Assembly: GCA_000708835.1 (NCBI GenBank)
Contig: DF237076.1
Coordinates: 118,898 to 182,897 of the forward strand
DNA from: Klebsormidium nitens
Lineage: Eukaryota; Streptophyta; Klebsormidiophyceae; Klebsormidiales; Klebsormidiaceae
Direction of reading: 5' to 3'
Length of the DNA: 64,000 nucleotides
The position numbers and the translations under genes were made by a program. Positions 25,190 through 36,895 of this stretch are shown here, in pieces. The notes below the pieces were generated by a model. That model ran no database searches, had not been told where the DNA came from, and saw only the letters and a program-made list of their open reading frames with translations. The stretch's first letter is position 1; every line of letters begins with the position of its first letter.

Positions 25190-28100
25190 ATGCTTCGGAG
25201 TTGCTTGAAGACTCAAACACCCAATCTGGTGTTACTACAGGCCTTGTTGAACGAGAGGAAGCTTTCCATGGCTGTCAATCTGGCCAGCTCCTCCCCAGAC
25301 AGCAGCACAGCATTCGTGGAAAAGCTTCTTTGCGCGGAGCGGATCCTCCAACTCAATGAGGTGAGTACAGAAGACAAAGTCTATCCTTGAAGACATGGCA
25401 CAAGAGAAGTTGTCTCGTTGGGCTTGTTCCAAAACATGCTCTTGAGATACTGATCAAAGAAGTCAACAACACATACTTTCTGAAAGCTAGATAGACACAC
25501 GGTTTTCTTGGAAGAATGTTGCTTGCCTACTGTATCTGCACCACTTGGACCATCTGGCAAACCGGTTCCCTTTCACTTCCTCATACGAAAGAAGTGTAGA
25601 CTGTGTCAAATTTTGCAAATGAATCAAATACTATCCGCGCTTAGCTCCCTTGGGAAACCTACAAGAGGTAGCCCCTGGGCAAAAAAGCGAGAACCATCAG
25701 CGAAAGGAACAAGCCTAAAGAAAAACAAGCCTAAAAAGGTGCTTGTTTGTCCTCTCAGGATGAACTGTACTTCGTCGAAGATGGTTCGACAGGGCCTTAC
25801 TCCCCAAGAAACGAGCTCGAGGCGCTGTACCATCTCCATCAGCTCCTTACCCCCTCTCAAAACCCCATCACTAACCAGAGCTTAGAACCTGGAACCTCTT
25901 CCAATGACGAACTCAGTACCCCCATCTCTCAGCAGAGCACTAGTCCTTCTTCTCAAATGTTGCAAAGCCTGGAGAATCAGGACAGTAATACAGGAATAAG
26001 GGAGGCAGCCAAAGATGAGGTTGTGAGGCGGCTCATGGCTTATGGCGGTGATAAGCCGGTGGAGGCGGGGGAACGGTGTACAGGATCAGCAGAGCAAGAG
26101 CTCTTAACGTGGGCGGAGCGGAATGGCGTTGTCAGCAACGTGGAGCCAGCAGGTTCGACCTACCAACTTACTTCCTCATTTCTATTGTCGTTCATTCTGC
26201 TTTCATCTTTTCACCGGGACCCTTTGGGTCAATCTCGAGTCATCTCCATGTCTCACTTTGAATGTTCTGTGGAACGATTCTAAAGGCTTTCGAAGAAAAG
26301 AAGAAGGACCTCTGGAGCTTCACGCGGCAACTTTCTCTACTGAACTTCCAGCTTTTTTTATCATTTCCATAAACCCCCGCTTGTATTTTGTCTGTGAGTG
26401 ACTAATCCAATCCTGGGGAAGCCCAGGACCACAAACTGAATCCTAGCTCACAAGCCCGCCAACATACTGTGAGCATCACCTTGGACCAAACCAATCTGAC
26501 ACCCAGCGTTAACGTCCTTGTGCCAGTCTTTCCAAGCACGGGCCGGGGTGCCGTCGCCACTGCTGACGTCGCAGTGGGCGAGACGGTTCTTGAGGTTCCA
26601 GAGACGATGATAATCTCACCTCTGACGGCAATGGAATCGGACATGGTGAGGACAGGAAAGAACGATTGGCTTTCGTAGGACAGCGATCTTACAGGGAGGA
26701 CGTGGACAATCTCCAAGAACTTTCCTTGTCCAAACAGATTGTCGAGCACAGGAGGGTAGGAAAAAGTCGGTCCGAATAATCAATTGGGGACGAGCGGATT
26801 TTCCATTTGAAGAGCATTAGCAAAGCAGGCCGTTGTAACTGCCGTTTCTGAAAAAGGGGACTCAGAAACGAATTAGTTTAGCAGTTGATCACGTTAGAAG
26901 ACATTTAAACGTCCCCTTCCAAGTATTGAAGTGCCGTCCAACCTTTCTGCATTGACAAATCCTTTTGTCCGCTCTCCTAATTGTAGTCTTTTCTGTCAAA
27001 GGCAGGCTTCTGCAGTCTGTGCGCTTTTAAAGGGTCAATCTTACCCCCGCTCATATGAACAGCATAAATATTGAACCCCTTTTTTCGCGATGCTCCCCCA
27101 AACAGGCGGACGCGTTCTCACGAGTCCCAGACTTGGACGAGGACACCGCAGCCTTGCTTTGGAGCATGCGTGAGCGCCATGTGTCAAGCTCCCGTTGGGC
27201 GCCCTTCTTCCGCTCGCTGCCGGAAGCCTTTCACACCGGGCTCAGCTTCAGCACCGCTACGATTGACGAGCTCGAGGATACCCCCGCGTTCGAGGGGCTG
27301 CTCGCAGCGCAGCAAGTGAGGTTCCACCGGAGTGGCTAAGTTTCAAACGTTGGGTATCTAGCTACGTCCCAGCTCCTCCGAATAGAGCAAAACGAAATTA
27401 AGGTTCGATCGAGAAGGACACTTTGTACTTGCAATCAGGCCACACTAACAGAGACGAGAGGGAGTGGAAGGGCGCATTGGCACAAGGTTGAGTTGAAAGA
27501 TCCTGACCAATTTTGAGAAAACATCTCTGACTTTCACGTCATCATTAGGCATCGACTTCGGCATCTAATAAGTCCCGAAAGTGTGCAAAGAAAGAATACT
27601 GACCGCGCTTTTCATATGAAGGATCAATCTAACAAGCCCGCTTGTTCGCGGTGCCTGCAGTCTGCCAGTACCACTCTGTTTGTCTTCACCACGAGTCTTC
27701 CCGCCTCTCCTCTTTCTCTTCGACGACAAGCGTTTTGCAGGCACGCCCATGCCCTGTTCAAACTCTTACCGTCGAAACGCAACTTCTTCTTTGCAGCACC
27801 TCCGGTCCCAGTACGCCGCTCTCTTCCCCGCCCTCACCAACGCCTTCCCGACAGTTTTGCCCGCCTCTAGTTTCACCTGGGACGAGTTCCTTTGGGCCTC
27901 GGAGCTGTGGTACAGTTACGGGATCAAAGTGCAGTTCTCGGACGGGCGGGTCCGCACTGCGCTGGTGCCGCTCGTCTGTCTGCTGAATCATGCGGTGAGC
28001 TGAAGGATTACTTCAGCGGATCATCAACGTCTTCTGTTGGATCCCAGTGAAGCTGTCTGTCTGGTTCGGAGTTTGATGTGGGTTTAGGGTTCCGTGTCGT

Positions 28101-30346
28101 CTTTGGTCGGCAGTTGACTACTTCGGCTCCGCCGACCTTCCCGGCACAAACACGGTCAGGTCTTGGCGCTTCCGTGCATCTCGCCTTTATCTCGAAGCAT
28201 GCTGAGCTTTGTCCTAACACCGTCGTACCTGTGCACCGTTTCTCAAAACCCCACCAGAGCTTAGGTCTTCAAGCTGGCCTCGAACGATCTTTTCAGACCT
28301 TTGTTCCCGTCAACCCTCCTAACCCTCGGCTTCTTACTTAACCCGCCGTTCCTAACCGCCACCTAACTCCGGATTTGCAGGTCAGTCCACACGTAACCCA
28401 CTTCAGCCGGGTTGACCCGCAAACCCGCACGCTGCGCCTGCCCGCCGCACGCCCCTGCCCCGCAGGCGCGCAATGCTTCCTCAGCTATGGCCCCCTCCAG
28501 TCAACCGACCTGCTGACGTTTTACGGGTTCACGGTGGATGACAACCCGTACGACGCAATCCAAATGGGTGAGCTCAGTGACGTCAGCCTTGTTTTCGCCA
28601 TATCGCGGGTTTGGTCCGAGGAGCCGAGTGGCTAACGGTCTCGAGCGCTCCGATGCCGGTTTCTGAGCAGCTAAGGTACCCGATAGGTGAAGATTGGATT
28701 TGTCACCGGCGCGAATTGTCTATAGCGTCAGGCGGCCAAATCCGATGTCGATAAGCGATACGTGGAAAGACGGAGAAGGGGGACAAAGTACACCAACCCG
28801 AATGCAGCTCAAACATCAGCATGTATTAGCGCCCTCGTCTTGGGTTTCGTCCATTTCGGGGAGCTCTTGCTCCACACCGCAGCACTGCGTTGCTGACTTG
28901 CTAGTCAGATTTTTGTGTGATTTTCGGTTTCCTCCAGCTTACCCGCAGATCTTTGGAGGCTGATTAGAGGTCTTTCGATCAGCACAGATGTTCCCGCTAA
29001 ATTGCCAAGTTTTCTTGGGCTCCGTTCTACAACCCCTTTCTTTGCCTACCCACTTTCCTTTCTAGACATGAAGCTGGATAATGATCCATTCTAGATCTGT
29101 CCCGATCGTAAAAGCTCCCGCAATGTGTCCATATTTGTTGACCGTACCCAAAAGTCTAACGAACTTCTCTTAAAATTTCAGACAAAATTCCTAAGACTCT
29201 TCGTCTTTCTCTCCCACCAGACTTGGAACTGCCCGAGGACGACCTGCTGCCTGCGAAGCAGGCCCTGTTGACGGCTCGCGGCCTAGGCCTGCCACTCTTT
29301 GTGACGGCCGCAGGAGTCCCTTCACGGTTGTACGGGGCCCTCCGAGTTCTCCTGATGGACGAACAGGAGCTCGAAGTGTTCAAAGGAGATCCGAGGCGCG
29401 AGAAGGTAAGAGTCGAGGGAAGGTCGTTCTGAGACATGACGCAAAGGAACGATTTTATAGAAGATTGGTTTTGAACCATGTCAAATTGGACGAGAACCTA
29501 CTCACTGACGATTTGGGGGGACTTGATTAGAAAATGTTCGGAGAAGAAATGTGGAATTTGCTTCGAGTGCGCAGAAGAGCAGGTTTAAGAGGGGTCGTAA
29601 GAACACTTATTTGGTCTAGTTTCGTAAAGTTGTCCTCGTGTACATGTCTGGCGCTTGAGTGTCAAGCAGTCCCTGTGGCGTTATGAGCGTGACGGCCTGT
29701 TTGGAAGATTCCTCGGTAGCTGACTGCTTCGCACAATTTTTATGGACCGATAAGGCTTGATCTGGTCAAGTGAACCGAAAGCCGGTATGATGTGACGAGC
29801 ATTTTTCAAGTTCTTGAAGAATTGTTGCATTCTAGCCAAGCAAAACAAGACGGATGCAGACTTCCTTGCACTGCAGCTGTGTCTAGGAGCAGGCTCCGCC
29901 TTTGGCTACGCTCATCATTATCGTGCCGGCCAATTGGTAGTGCCTGAGCGACTGAAACCTCATTTTGTTCCCGCATCGTGATCCAGCTAACGGTAAGCTG
30001 CCACTTTGTGCAGATAAGCGATGCGAACGAACTGGCGATGGGGGCTACCTTCCTTGGAACTATCGATGCGCTTTTGGCTTTGGGCCAACGACTTAGAGAG
30101 GCGAATCTAAACGGCGACACCGACGAAATGGAAGGCAACGACTGTCGGGAAAGTAAAGGCGGAATTAGAGGCATTGGTGGGCAGACGGAGAATGTGCCTC
30201 CGTCCGAAGAAGGTTCTCATGAGAGAGGGTTGAGAGACGATGAAGAAGGAACCGTAGCTGTCGCAAAAAGATACCGAGAACGGCAGAACAGGCTCCTCCT
30301 CCGGATACGGCGCTCGTTTGTGGCTTGGTTTGAAGCTGCTGAGTAA
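25190..30346 (+). CDS. SET-domain protein lysine methyltransferase (At2g18850 / RuBisCO-LSMT-like)
   Basis: Eight exons: 25190-25360, 25759 to about 26150, about 26474-26645, 27106-27315, 27797-27993, 28381-28567, 29221-29405, 30014-30346. The helical N-terminal segment resembles that of At2g18850, and exon 2 carries DELYFVEDG. The split SET domain starts with PSTGRGAVATADVAVGE. An inserted helical region follows (TAALLWSMRERHVSSSRW, SSFTWDEFLWASELWYS), then the SET core LVPLVCLLNHA, QCFLSYGPLQSTDLLTFYGF and DDNPYDAIQ. NH and SYG motifs are the usual AdoMet and catalytic tyrosine sites. The C-terminal Rubis-subs-bind-like helices (VAKRYRERQNRLLLRIRRS) end at TAA 30346. The family methylates lysines on non-histone or histone proteins; the substrate cannot be read from sequence. 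The exon 2 donor and exon 3 acceptor are uncertain. The gene is convergent with the deacetylase. Confidence 0.9.
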
Positions 30347-31755
30347 GGATCCATGCTATCTGAGAGCTTTTCCATCTGCATCTTCTCGCCCTTTCCATGA
30401 AACCTCAGGAGAAAGGCCTCCGGAGGAGACGTTTTCTTCAGATGCAATGTGCAATGGACGGCCCTACACAAAATGGTCACCGGGTTTGCATTTTCTGGTG
30501 CATGCATTGAAAATGCTCGTAAAAGAAATGGCGAGAAGTCAGAGATTCAAATGTCTAAGGAGCCGGCCGATATCGCATGACGTACTGGGCTGGAGTCATA
30601 TTGGTCATTGAAAGTGACGCAATCCATGCGCCGGGTCCGATCTAAACGCTGTAGTTGATTTATACCCCATAGGAAGATCGTAGCGTTGTCCAGGTCTCGG
30701 CCGCCCGGCCGGTTATACAGGATACTCACTAGCCTGTCTATCGAACGCATGCATCGGATTGTCGAACATGCGCGGCCGCGGGCATGATACGATAATGAAA
30801 ACAAATTACAATTATAACATACAAACCACTCAATTTGAATACATACCGTAAACTGTAACGGTATAAATCAATTTGAAAAACGTAACACATTCTGATTTTG
30901 CTAAGTTGCAATGCCAACCACGGGAGGCTGCGAAGTGATCAATTCAAATCTTAGGATCACTATGACATCACTGCGGCAACTCTCCAACGATTACGCTAAT
31001 CTTTCACGTATTTCAACTCGACAGTTTAACGACATGAGTGCTACGTGTATTCCAGTCAAAAGAATCACCTGTGTAAATCCAAAGATGCGCCGAAATGAAC
31101 GAAGTTATACTCCAATCCATAGACCTGATGCATGCTACCTGTGGCTGTCAATACCTTGCGGGCCAGTGTCCTGCTAACGACCTTGCCGAGAAAAGAATAC
31201 GCTGTAACGACCCCATCACCTGCCATATGGCACAACCCGGTATCGAAACGCTGCTGACCTGTACACGTCAGAGTGGGCCAGGACGGAGGCTGCAAGCAGG
31301 CACCGCGTGACCATGAATTACGGACTGTACACTGTAACGGTCCCATTCTAGTTCCAAGCTTCTTACCAGTCGTTCAGTTGCTTTAGGTTAAGTCCGGGAC
31401 AGGCGCCCTCGCAAACCCAACAGAGAGATCATGCACCCATTCTTCGTTTACTGAAGAGCAACTTCACGGATCCGAGAGCCAGAAATGGATGCGTATTTTG
31501 CCCTCAAGGTCGACGAGAAGGGCCGACGAAAGCGGCTATAAAAAAAATCAAAATCCTTTCAAAAACAAAAACAAGAAAGTTAACAGTTACTTGCTTCCCG
31601 AGTCCTGACTGAGCCTTGACCCGAAAATCAGAACAAGCAGCCAGGTCACTCTCAAGTGTGGCCACATGAAAGCTCAAAGATAGAACAGCCACGAACAGCC
31701 TGGGAAGGGCACAATCACTAAGTGGGGATAGGGTGGACTCGGAGGCGGAGCGGGT
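30347..31755. other. Intergenic, tail-to-tail; no gene seen
   Basis: This 1.4-kb gap lies between the stop codons of the SET and deacetylase genes. It is moderately AT-rich near 30.8 kb and 31.5 kb. The motif actgtaacggt appears at about 30853 and 31330. No frame has family features. Confidence 0.5.
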
Positions 31756-34700
31756 TTAACTAGGGTTTCGAATCCTACTTGTCCAAAAGCTTACGAGTTG
31801 CGAACTGCAAATCGACTGTGCTTTAGGTGCATCATCGTAGATGACGTACGGATGACGACTCAGTACGGTCGCTTTACCGTCATAAGGGCGCGAGTAGCCG
31901 CCGCCCATGCAGATGACGAGCGGCAGGCCCCGTCGTATGCACTCCGTGTAGACCATGTTGTTGCGCTTCAGCAATCCCTCCCTGCACACGTGGTGCCAGG
32001 TAAGACAACCGGTGCCATGCCCGATTCCGAGAAGTTGGGATGATATTTCAGCTGAGTGACATGTCAAGTAACAGACGACGGGAGTAGAAGCAAGGGCGAA
32101 GCGGTGCGCTTAGCCTAATGGAGACCAGAATGGATTTATCTTTTTGCCCTGGCTTTTATTTTTGTACGATCACCATCCATTGTACAGCAAGTACGGAACA
32201 GTGCAATCGACGCAGCACTGCGAAAAGGCCTTTACTAGCACACCGACCGGCTTGCAAACCCAGAACATCAAGAGCTTGTCCCTCCATGGTTACCACGTCA
32301 TTGCTAGCCGCCTGAAGCTGTCCCCCCTCAGTGCATCCACCCCAGCTTAAAATGAACCTAGGCGCGACACAAAGACGCCTCGCCTCAAAAGTGCGCTCGC
32401 AGACCACCCCATAACCTGTTCGCAGACCCAGACAGTGAACTTTTCCGCTGTGCCCCACTCGTACCTCGTCATTGCAAGGCCGACCAGAGCTGTCCGCTTT
32501 CAGAGGGTCCACGCCGGCCAAGAACGAACACGTAGGCATGGCGCGAAAGTGCCCAGAAGTCAAGCCTCAAGAATCTCCCGTAAACCAATTGTAACCCTTT
32601 CCCAAACTCGAAACATCCTTCTTCTTTGCCCCAGTCTTACCTCGTCATCGCAAGCCGCCCAAAGCTGTCCTCTTTGAGGGCGTCTACCCCGGCCTGGAAG
32701 AAAACTAGGCACGGAGCAAAATTTTCCAAAAGTCAATACCAATACCATTACCCCCCCGAATCCAACCCACAAGCCATCTGCAATTCACATCTTGGAATTG
32801 CCTGCTTTCTTACCTCGTCATCGCCAGCCGCCCAAAGCTGTCCTCTTTCAGCGCATCCACCCCAGCCTGGAAGAAAACTAGGCGCGGCGCATACGTGTCC
32901 AAAAGGTACGGCAGCCACTGTCCGAGCGTCCGCAGGTACAGCTCGTCGTCGGCGTCGTCCGGCATCTCGACGTCATGGTCTGACGTCATCTTGCTGCGCC
33001 AGGGGTAGTTCTTCTCGCCGTGCATCGAGAAGGTGACTACGCGGGGCTCGGCCTCAAACATCTTGGCGGTTCCGTTACCCTGCGGAAAACGGAAGTAATG
33101 CACGATAACGGAACGCTATGGCTGACGGTGTCGTATCTCGTTCGTGACAGCGAATGCCGATCGTCTAGTACAGCTGAACGGAGGTCACAGTCTGCAAGAG
33201 TTGTGGAGGAGCGAGCTGGAATACGTGATCGGATACGCTATGTCTGCTGATGAGCGTGTCTTGGCAGTCCGCTTGAAATGCAGACGGAAGAAGCAATCCG
33301 TTATTTAAAACGGGATGCGCTCCAGAAGCGGACTGTTAGCCCTCGTGCTCGTCTAGATTCTCTGCCTCGTTTTCTTTCTCACAGCTGCGGCATGCATCAT
33401 GCCCAGTTCGGTCTTTTACCAGCTCCTCTTGGACAAATCAAGCGGTCTTTCTGAGGGTAGTTTCTGAAGGAGTACGGGGATAGACCAGGACCTTAGCGTA
33501 AAAGCGACCAGGGGCCTTTACACACAGGGCGGGTGTTCTTTTTCGCAATTCGCCGAGAACTCAAGGTGTTGTTTTGCCCAAACTCCCCGCGCGACTTCAG
33601 GGGGTACCTTCCGCAAGGCAAACGTAGTCCCGTGCGACGGTCCGAAAAAGTTTACTTTCGCTACCCGGCTTTTTTTGGGTAGCACTTTGGAACACCGCGG
33701 TGTTTTTGCTGACATATGATCGTACGAGTCGGCGAATCGGCAAAAACACCCGCGGTGTTTTCCTGGCGACGGTACCGCCGCGACCCCTGCTGTACCGTCG
33801 CTCGGAACAAAAAACACCCGCTCTGTGTGTAAAGGCCCTAGAAGGACCCCCTAGCACAACTCCATTCACTGTACAGAAGCGCCTGGGCGCTGACCAGCCC
33901 AGGTCCAACTCCTGCCTCTCCACTCAAGGTCCACGTAAACGCCTTCCCCAATTCAACCAATCTTGTACGACAGTAAGTGGCGGTCGCTACAATGTCTAAC
34001 CATCTTAGAAAGTCAATGCACGTCCAACACGATTCCAACAGGAAAGTAACCTGAAAGACTTTGTTATCAGCAACTGGACTTTCAGCAACTAGGATTCCAT
34101 TTTCGCTGCCCGTTTGCTCCTCTTGATGAGCACGGCCGCAGCTGCAACTGCAGTGTCTTCGAAGATGAAAATCCCATAAAAGCTCCGTTCACAGAATTCT
34201 CTCGATTACTGAGCCCGCTCCTGCAAAGTTCCATACCTGATGGACGTCCAGGTCGACAACTATGATCGGCGTTTTGCTGTCCAGCTGCTCCGGGTAGTCG
34301 ACGAGCGCGGCCGCCGCTGCAACTGCGATGTCGTTGAAAACGCAAAACCCCTCCCCGTGCCCCGAAAACGCGTGGTGCGTGCCGCCCGCGATGTGGGACG
34401 CGGCCCGCCGCCGCCGGGGGTGGTCGGCCATGACTGCGTGCATGGCTGCTACGGTCCCCCTGAAAAAAGAGAGAGTCGTTTAAGATGAGTAAAAACCGAG
34501 TGGGAGGGGCTTCCTAGTGACAATCCAGTTCAAAAGTAAGATCATGGAACAAAAGCTTTGGCAAAGTTGCTTCTTTTGACGGCAACGGCTTGGGAGTGGA
34601 CAACGAATATGCGATCCATCCATCCACGGGCCGGGCGAGGCTGACAGTCATGAAATGACAGGATTTAAGAATCCGACTTGTGGCCCTTCTGCCTCCTGCT

Positions 34701-36098
34701 TTCATCGAACTCGTGGATTCTACGAGGGTACTGCTTGTTGAATTCTGGCTTTGAACGTCACGAGTTCGCTGGCAGCAACTTGCAACTTGACGTCAAAAGC
34801 CACAAGGTTTATATGCAGCTCAGACCTGCTTTTGGCATGATCGCTAGCTGCGGTCTCCGCAGAGTGCAGGTCGGAACCCCAGTCCGGCCACTGGTTAACT
34901 TCAGAGAACTCTGCTAAGGCAACGAGCTGCCGGATCGTCACAAATCAGTACATTAGTCGAGTCGGTTGTCAGGTATGTCTCACCCGGTGGACGCTAAGGA
35001 CCTTCTGATCAGCGCGATGCTCCAGGGAAACCCGAGAGCTCTTTCTTCGTTCGGGGTGACGTCACCCGAGACAACCCGTTCGACGTACCTGCATCAAAAT
35101 GACGGAGTCTGTTCTCCTCATAGTCCATTCAGCCCGCAATACTGTCCGCCTCGAAAGCGAGGTGAACTATGCTGCTGCAACGCGTTGAATAGCGGGCGGA
35201 GTATTCCATCAGGCAACACGGAACCCACCGCCCACCAAAATGTTTTCAAGCAGGACATCACTGATCTGAGAAATCGAGGAACTCTGAAGCAAGCAACGTC
35301 GTGTGCGGTTCAAAGAAAGGGTTTCTTCACAGTAAGGATTTACCGAGCAAGAATCCGAACCGACTGCATCTTCGTGCCTGATAAGAACCTATGTGTGCCA
35401 CCTGAGTTGTCTTTTCTGCATGGGGCCCCAACGCTATTTGCTTTGCCTGGCGCTGTGAGCCTAGAAAGTCGTCGTGCCTGCTCACCCTTTATCATGGACT
35501 CTGAAGAGCTCCTCGGTCGAACAGACTGGTGAGCACTTGAAGCCGATGGCACCCTTCAGAGACGAGTCCTGCTCCAAGTTGGCTCTGGTCGCAGCATACC
35601 TGAAAATAGTGTTTTCTTGCAACTCAGAAGCAGAAACAAAGAACGGTTCCTTCATCCCCGGTTTCTGGGTTTATTCCGTTCGGTAGTGGCTTCGCACAAA
35701 CGCTGTCGCAAGAGCGTTAAACAAGTGCAGTCCCAGCAAGGGACTATAACCTACCGACAAGAGACTTCGGCAGAAAGTTGCAAATAGGCATCGTTCTGAA
35801 GGGGCCATGGCACAACCGTCAGGAAGTACCTACTCCAATCAGAAAAACGCTTGCAGCTCTCACCAAAACCCTTGGAATAGTCTGGGTGGTAAGAACTCGA
35901 CCTGAACTCTTTTTACAGTGACCCAGCTTCGGTTACAGGTTTAACAATACAGAATGCGACAGAGAAGATTGAAGGAACTTGCTTCAGCATTGGGAATCGG
36001 TGCTTTGGTGGCAGTGGTACAACGTATGTGTCGCAGTAAAAAGCCAGGAATGGCTCCTCCATATCAAGGGCCTGCATGGCCGCTTGCTTGGTCGTCAT
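31756..36098 (-). CDS. Histone/protein deacetylase, class IV or bacterial-type family
   Basis: Zn-dependent deacetylase of 349 aa in six exons: 36098-35983, 35599-35486, 35088-34984, 34459-34237, 33079-32814, 31981-31756. All phases join cleanly. Landmarks are DTYVVPLPPKHRFPML near the start, ATRANLEQD, YVERVVSGDVTP, GFPWSIALIRRSLASTGGT, GGTHHAFSGHGEGFCVFND (active-site His140-His141), VVDLDVHQGNGTA (Zn ligands Asp183, His185), QAGVDAL (Zn ligand Asp261) and ICMGGGYS. The DHRFPM-like start and GGTHHAF-GEGFCVFND resemble bacterial and class IV (HDAC11/HDA2) enzymes more than class I. The start is the first in-frame ATG (MTTKQAAM); the frame is open upstream. Intron 1 uses a GC donor (AA|GCAAGT). 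Introns 4 and 5 are swollen by tandem copies of the preceding exon ends, and intron 4 also by a MITE-like element. Confidence 0.92.
32285..32910 (-). repeat. Four-copy, about 173-bp tandem array of deacetylase exon 5 end
   Basis: The real exon end with its GTAAGA donor lies at 32808-32905. Three copies follow in intron 5, with the donor-adjacent tac at 32811, 32638, 32462 and 32291, giving spacings of 173, 176 and 171 bp. The nearest copy still encodes the last 21 residues of the exon (through VDALKEDSFGRLAMTR) without a stop and keeps GAG|GTAAGA. The third has an inserted base, and the fourth is the most decayed. Similarity falls with distance from the exon. Confidence 0.93.
33512..33838. 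mobile_element. MITE-like element with 27-bp terminal inverted repeats in deacetylase intron 4
   Basis: The left end GGGCCTTTACACACAG, then GCGGGTGTT, is mirrored at the right end with one mismatch in the first 27 bp. The interior (about 33690-33760) holds a second inverted pair around ACACCGCGGTGTTTTTGC. It has no coding capacity at 327 bp. A target-site duplication is not clear, so I do not assign a superfamily. Confidence 0.82.
34065..34195 (-). repeat. Decayed copy of deacetylase exon 4 end
   Basis: This segment parallels the real exon end at 34237-34350 at an offset of about 174 bp. Shared stretches include gagc-cggccgc-gctgcaactgc and tgtc-t-gaa. It lies downstream of its parent exon, as in the exon 5 array, and its frame is broken. 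Confidence 0.75.
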
Positions 36099-36233
36099 GG
36101 TGTTGGCAAAGACCTCGTCCGTTATACCTTGCGCTTCCGGGGTGACTGCTTCTTGCAGCGACACTCGTCCTGCATGAGATGTCGTTGCTGTAAGTGCAGT
36201 GGATCTGGGGGCTGAGGACCATCCAGAATAGAC

Positions 36234-36418
36234 CTATAGTTCAGGTAGGTCAATTCTAGGTAGGATTGGTTAATGCCTGGCGGGCGGGTAGGGTTAGTTT
36301 GGGGGTTAGGGCGGGTGCGGGAGCAGAGCAGGTACATTTGTTGGTTTAGGATTTTTATTTTCTTTTTCCCCGGGGACTGATATTATCCTACCTAGAAACT
36401 ATTCTACCTAAACTATAG
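36234..36418. mobile_element. Short inverted-repeat element (MITE candidate)
   Basis: The outer ends CTATAGTTCAGGTAG and (reverse complement of the right end) CTATAGTTTAGGTAG are followed by a second match, CTAGGTAGGAT, on both sides. It is 185 bp with a G-rich middle (GGTTAG-like). A TA target duplication is possible because CTATAG occurs at both edges. It lies just upstream of the deacetylase gene. Confidence 0.65.
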
Positions 36419-36895
36419 ACATACTCATCCAGAACGACTCTTCCTTGCGGAAATAATTGAACGCATTGAAACCATCAAAGTGACAGGGGATGCTTGCTTG
36501 AGGGCGCATGGTGACCACAGATGCAACCAATGAAGAGGGGGTTACTGAAAGTTTGCCCGCTGAAGAAGTATTCTGCTTCCCCAACTGTATGGCTGCTCAA
36601 CTGAAATTCGAACAGGGCCCACTGGGTTTGCTGCCTGGGAAAGTAATTGTCTGTGGTAGAAGGTGCAATAAGCTGTGTTAGTTGTGGTGATACTCAAGGA
36701 CATCAATCCAATCGTTAAATACGATGCTACCACCCCCTGACAGATGCCTGTAGAAATTGGCAGGTGCGGCCATGTTTGAGGATGAAAGCAAGTCCATTGT
36801 TGCTTCAACATGCCAAGGAACAGTCAAGGTGGCTGAAAAGGATCAAAAGGCAACTCAATGTGGTCAAGTTTGGGGGTGACCACAGTAAGGGAGTA

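Noticed and set aside
31740-31790. tRNA T-arm-like gggtttcgaatcct
   Set aside because: No acceptor stem or anticodon arm can be built around it. It is the coding end of the deacetylase.
32156-32563. 135-codon minus frame across 32.2-32.6 kb
   Set aside because: It is formed by two decayed copies of the deacetylase exon 5 end and the intron between them, not a separate gene.
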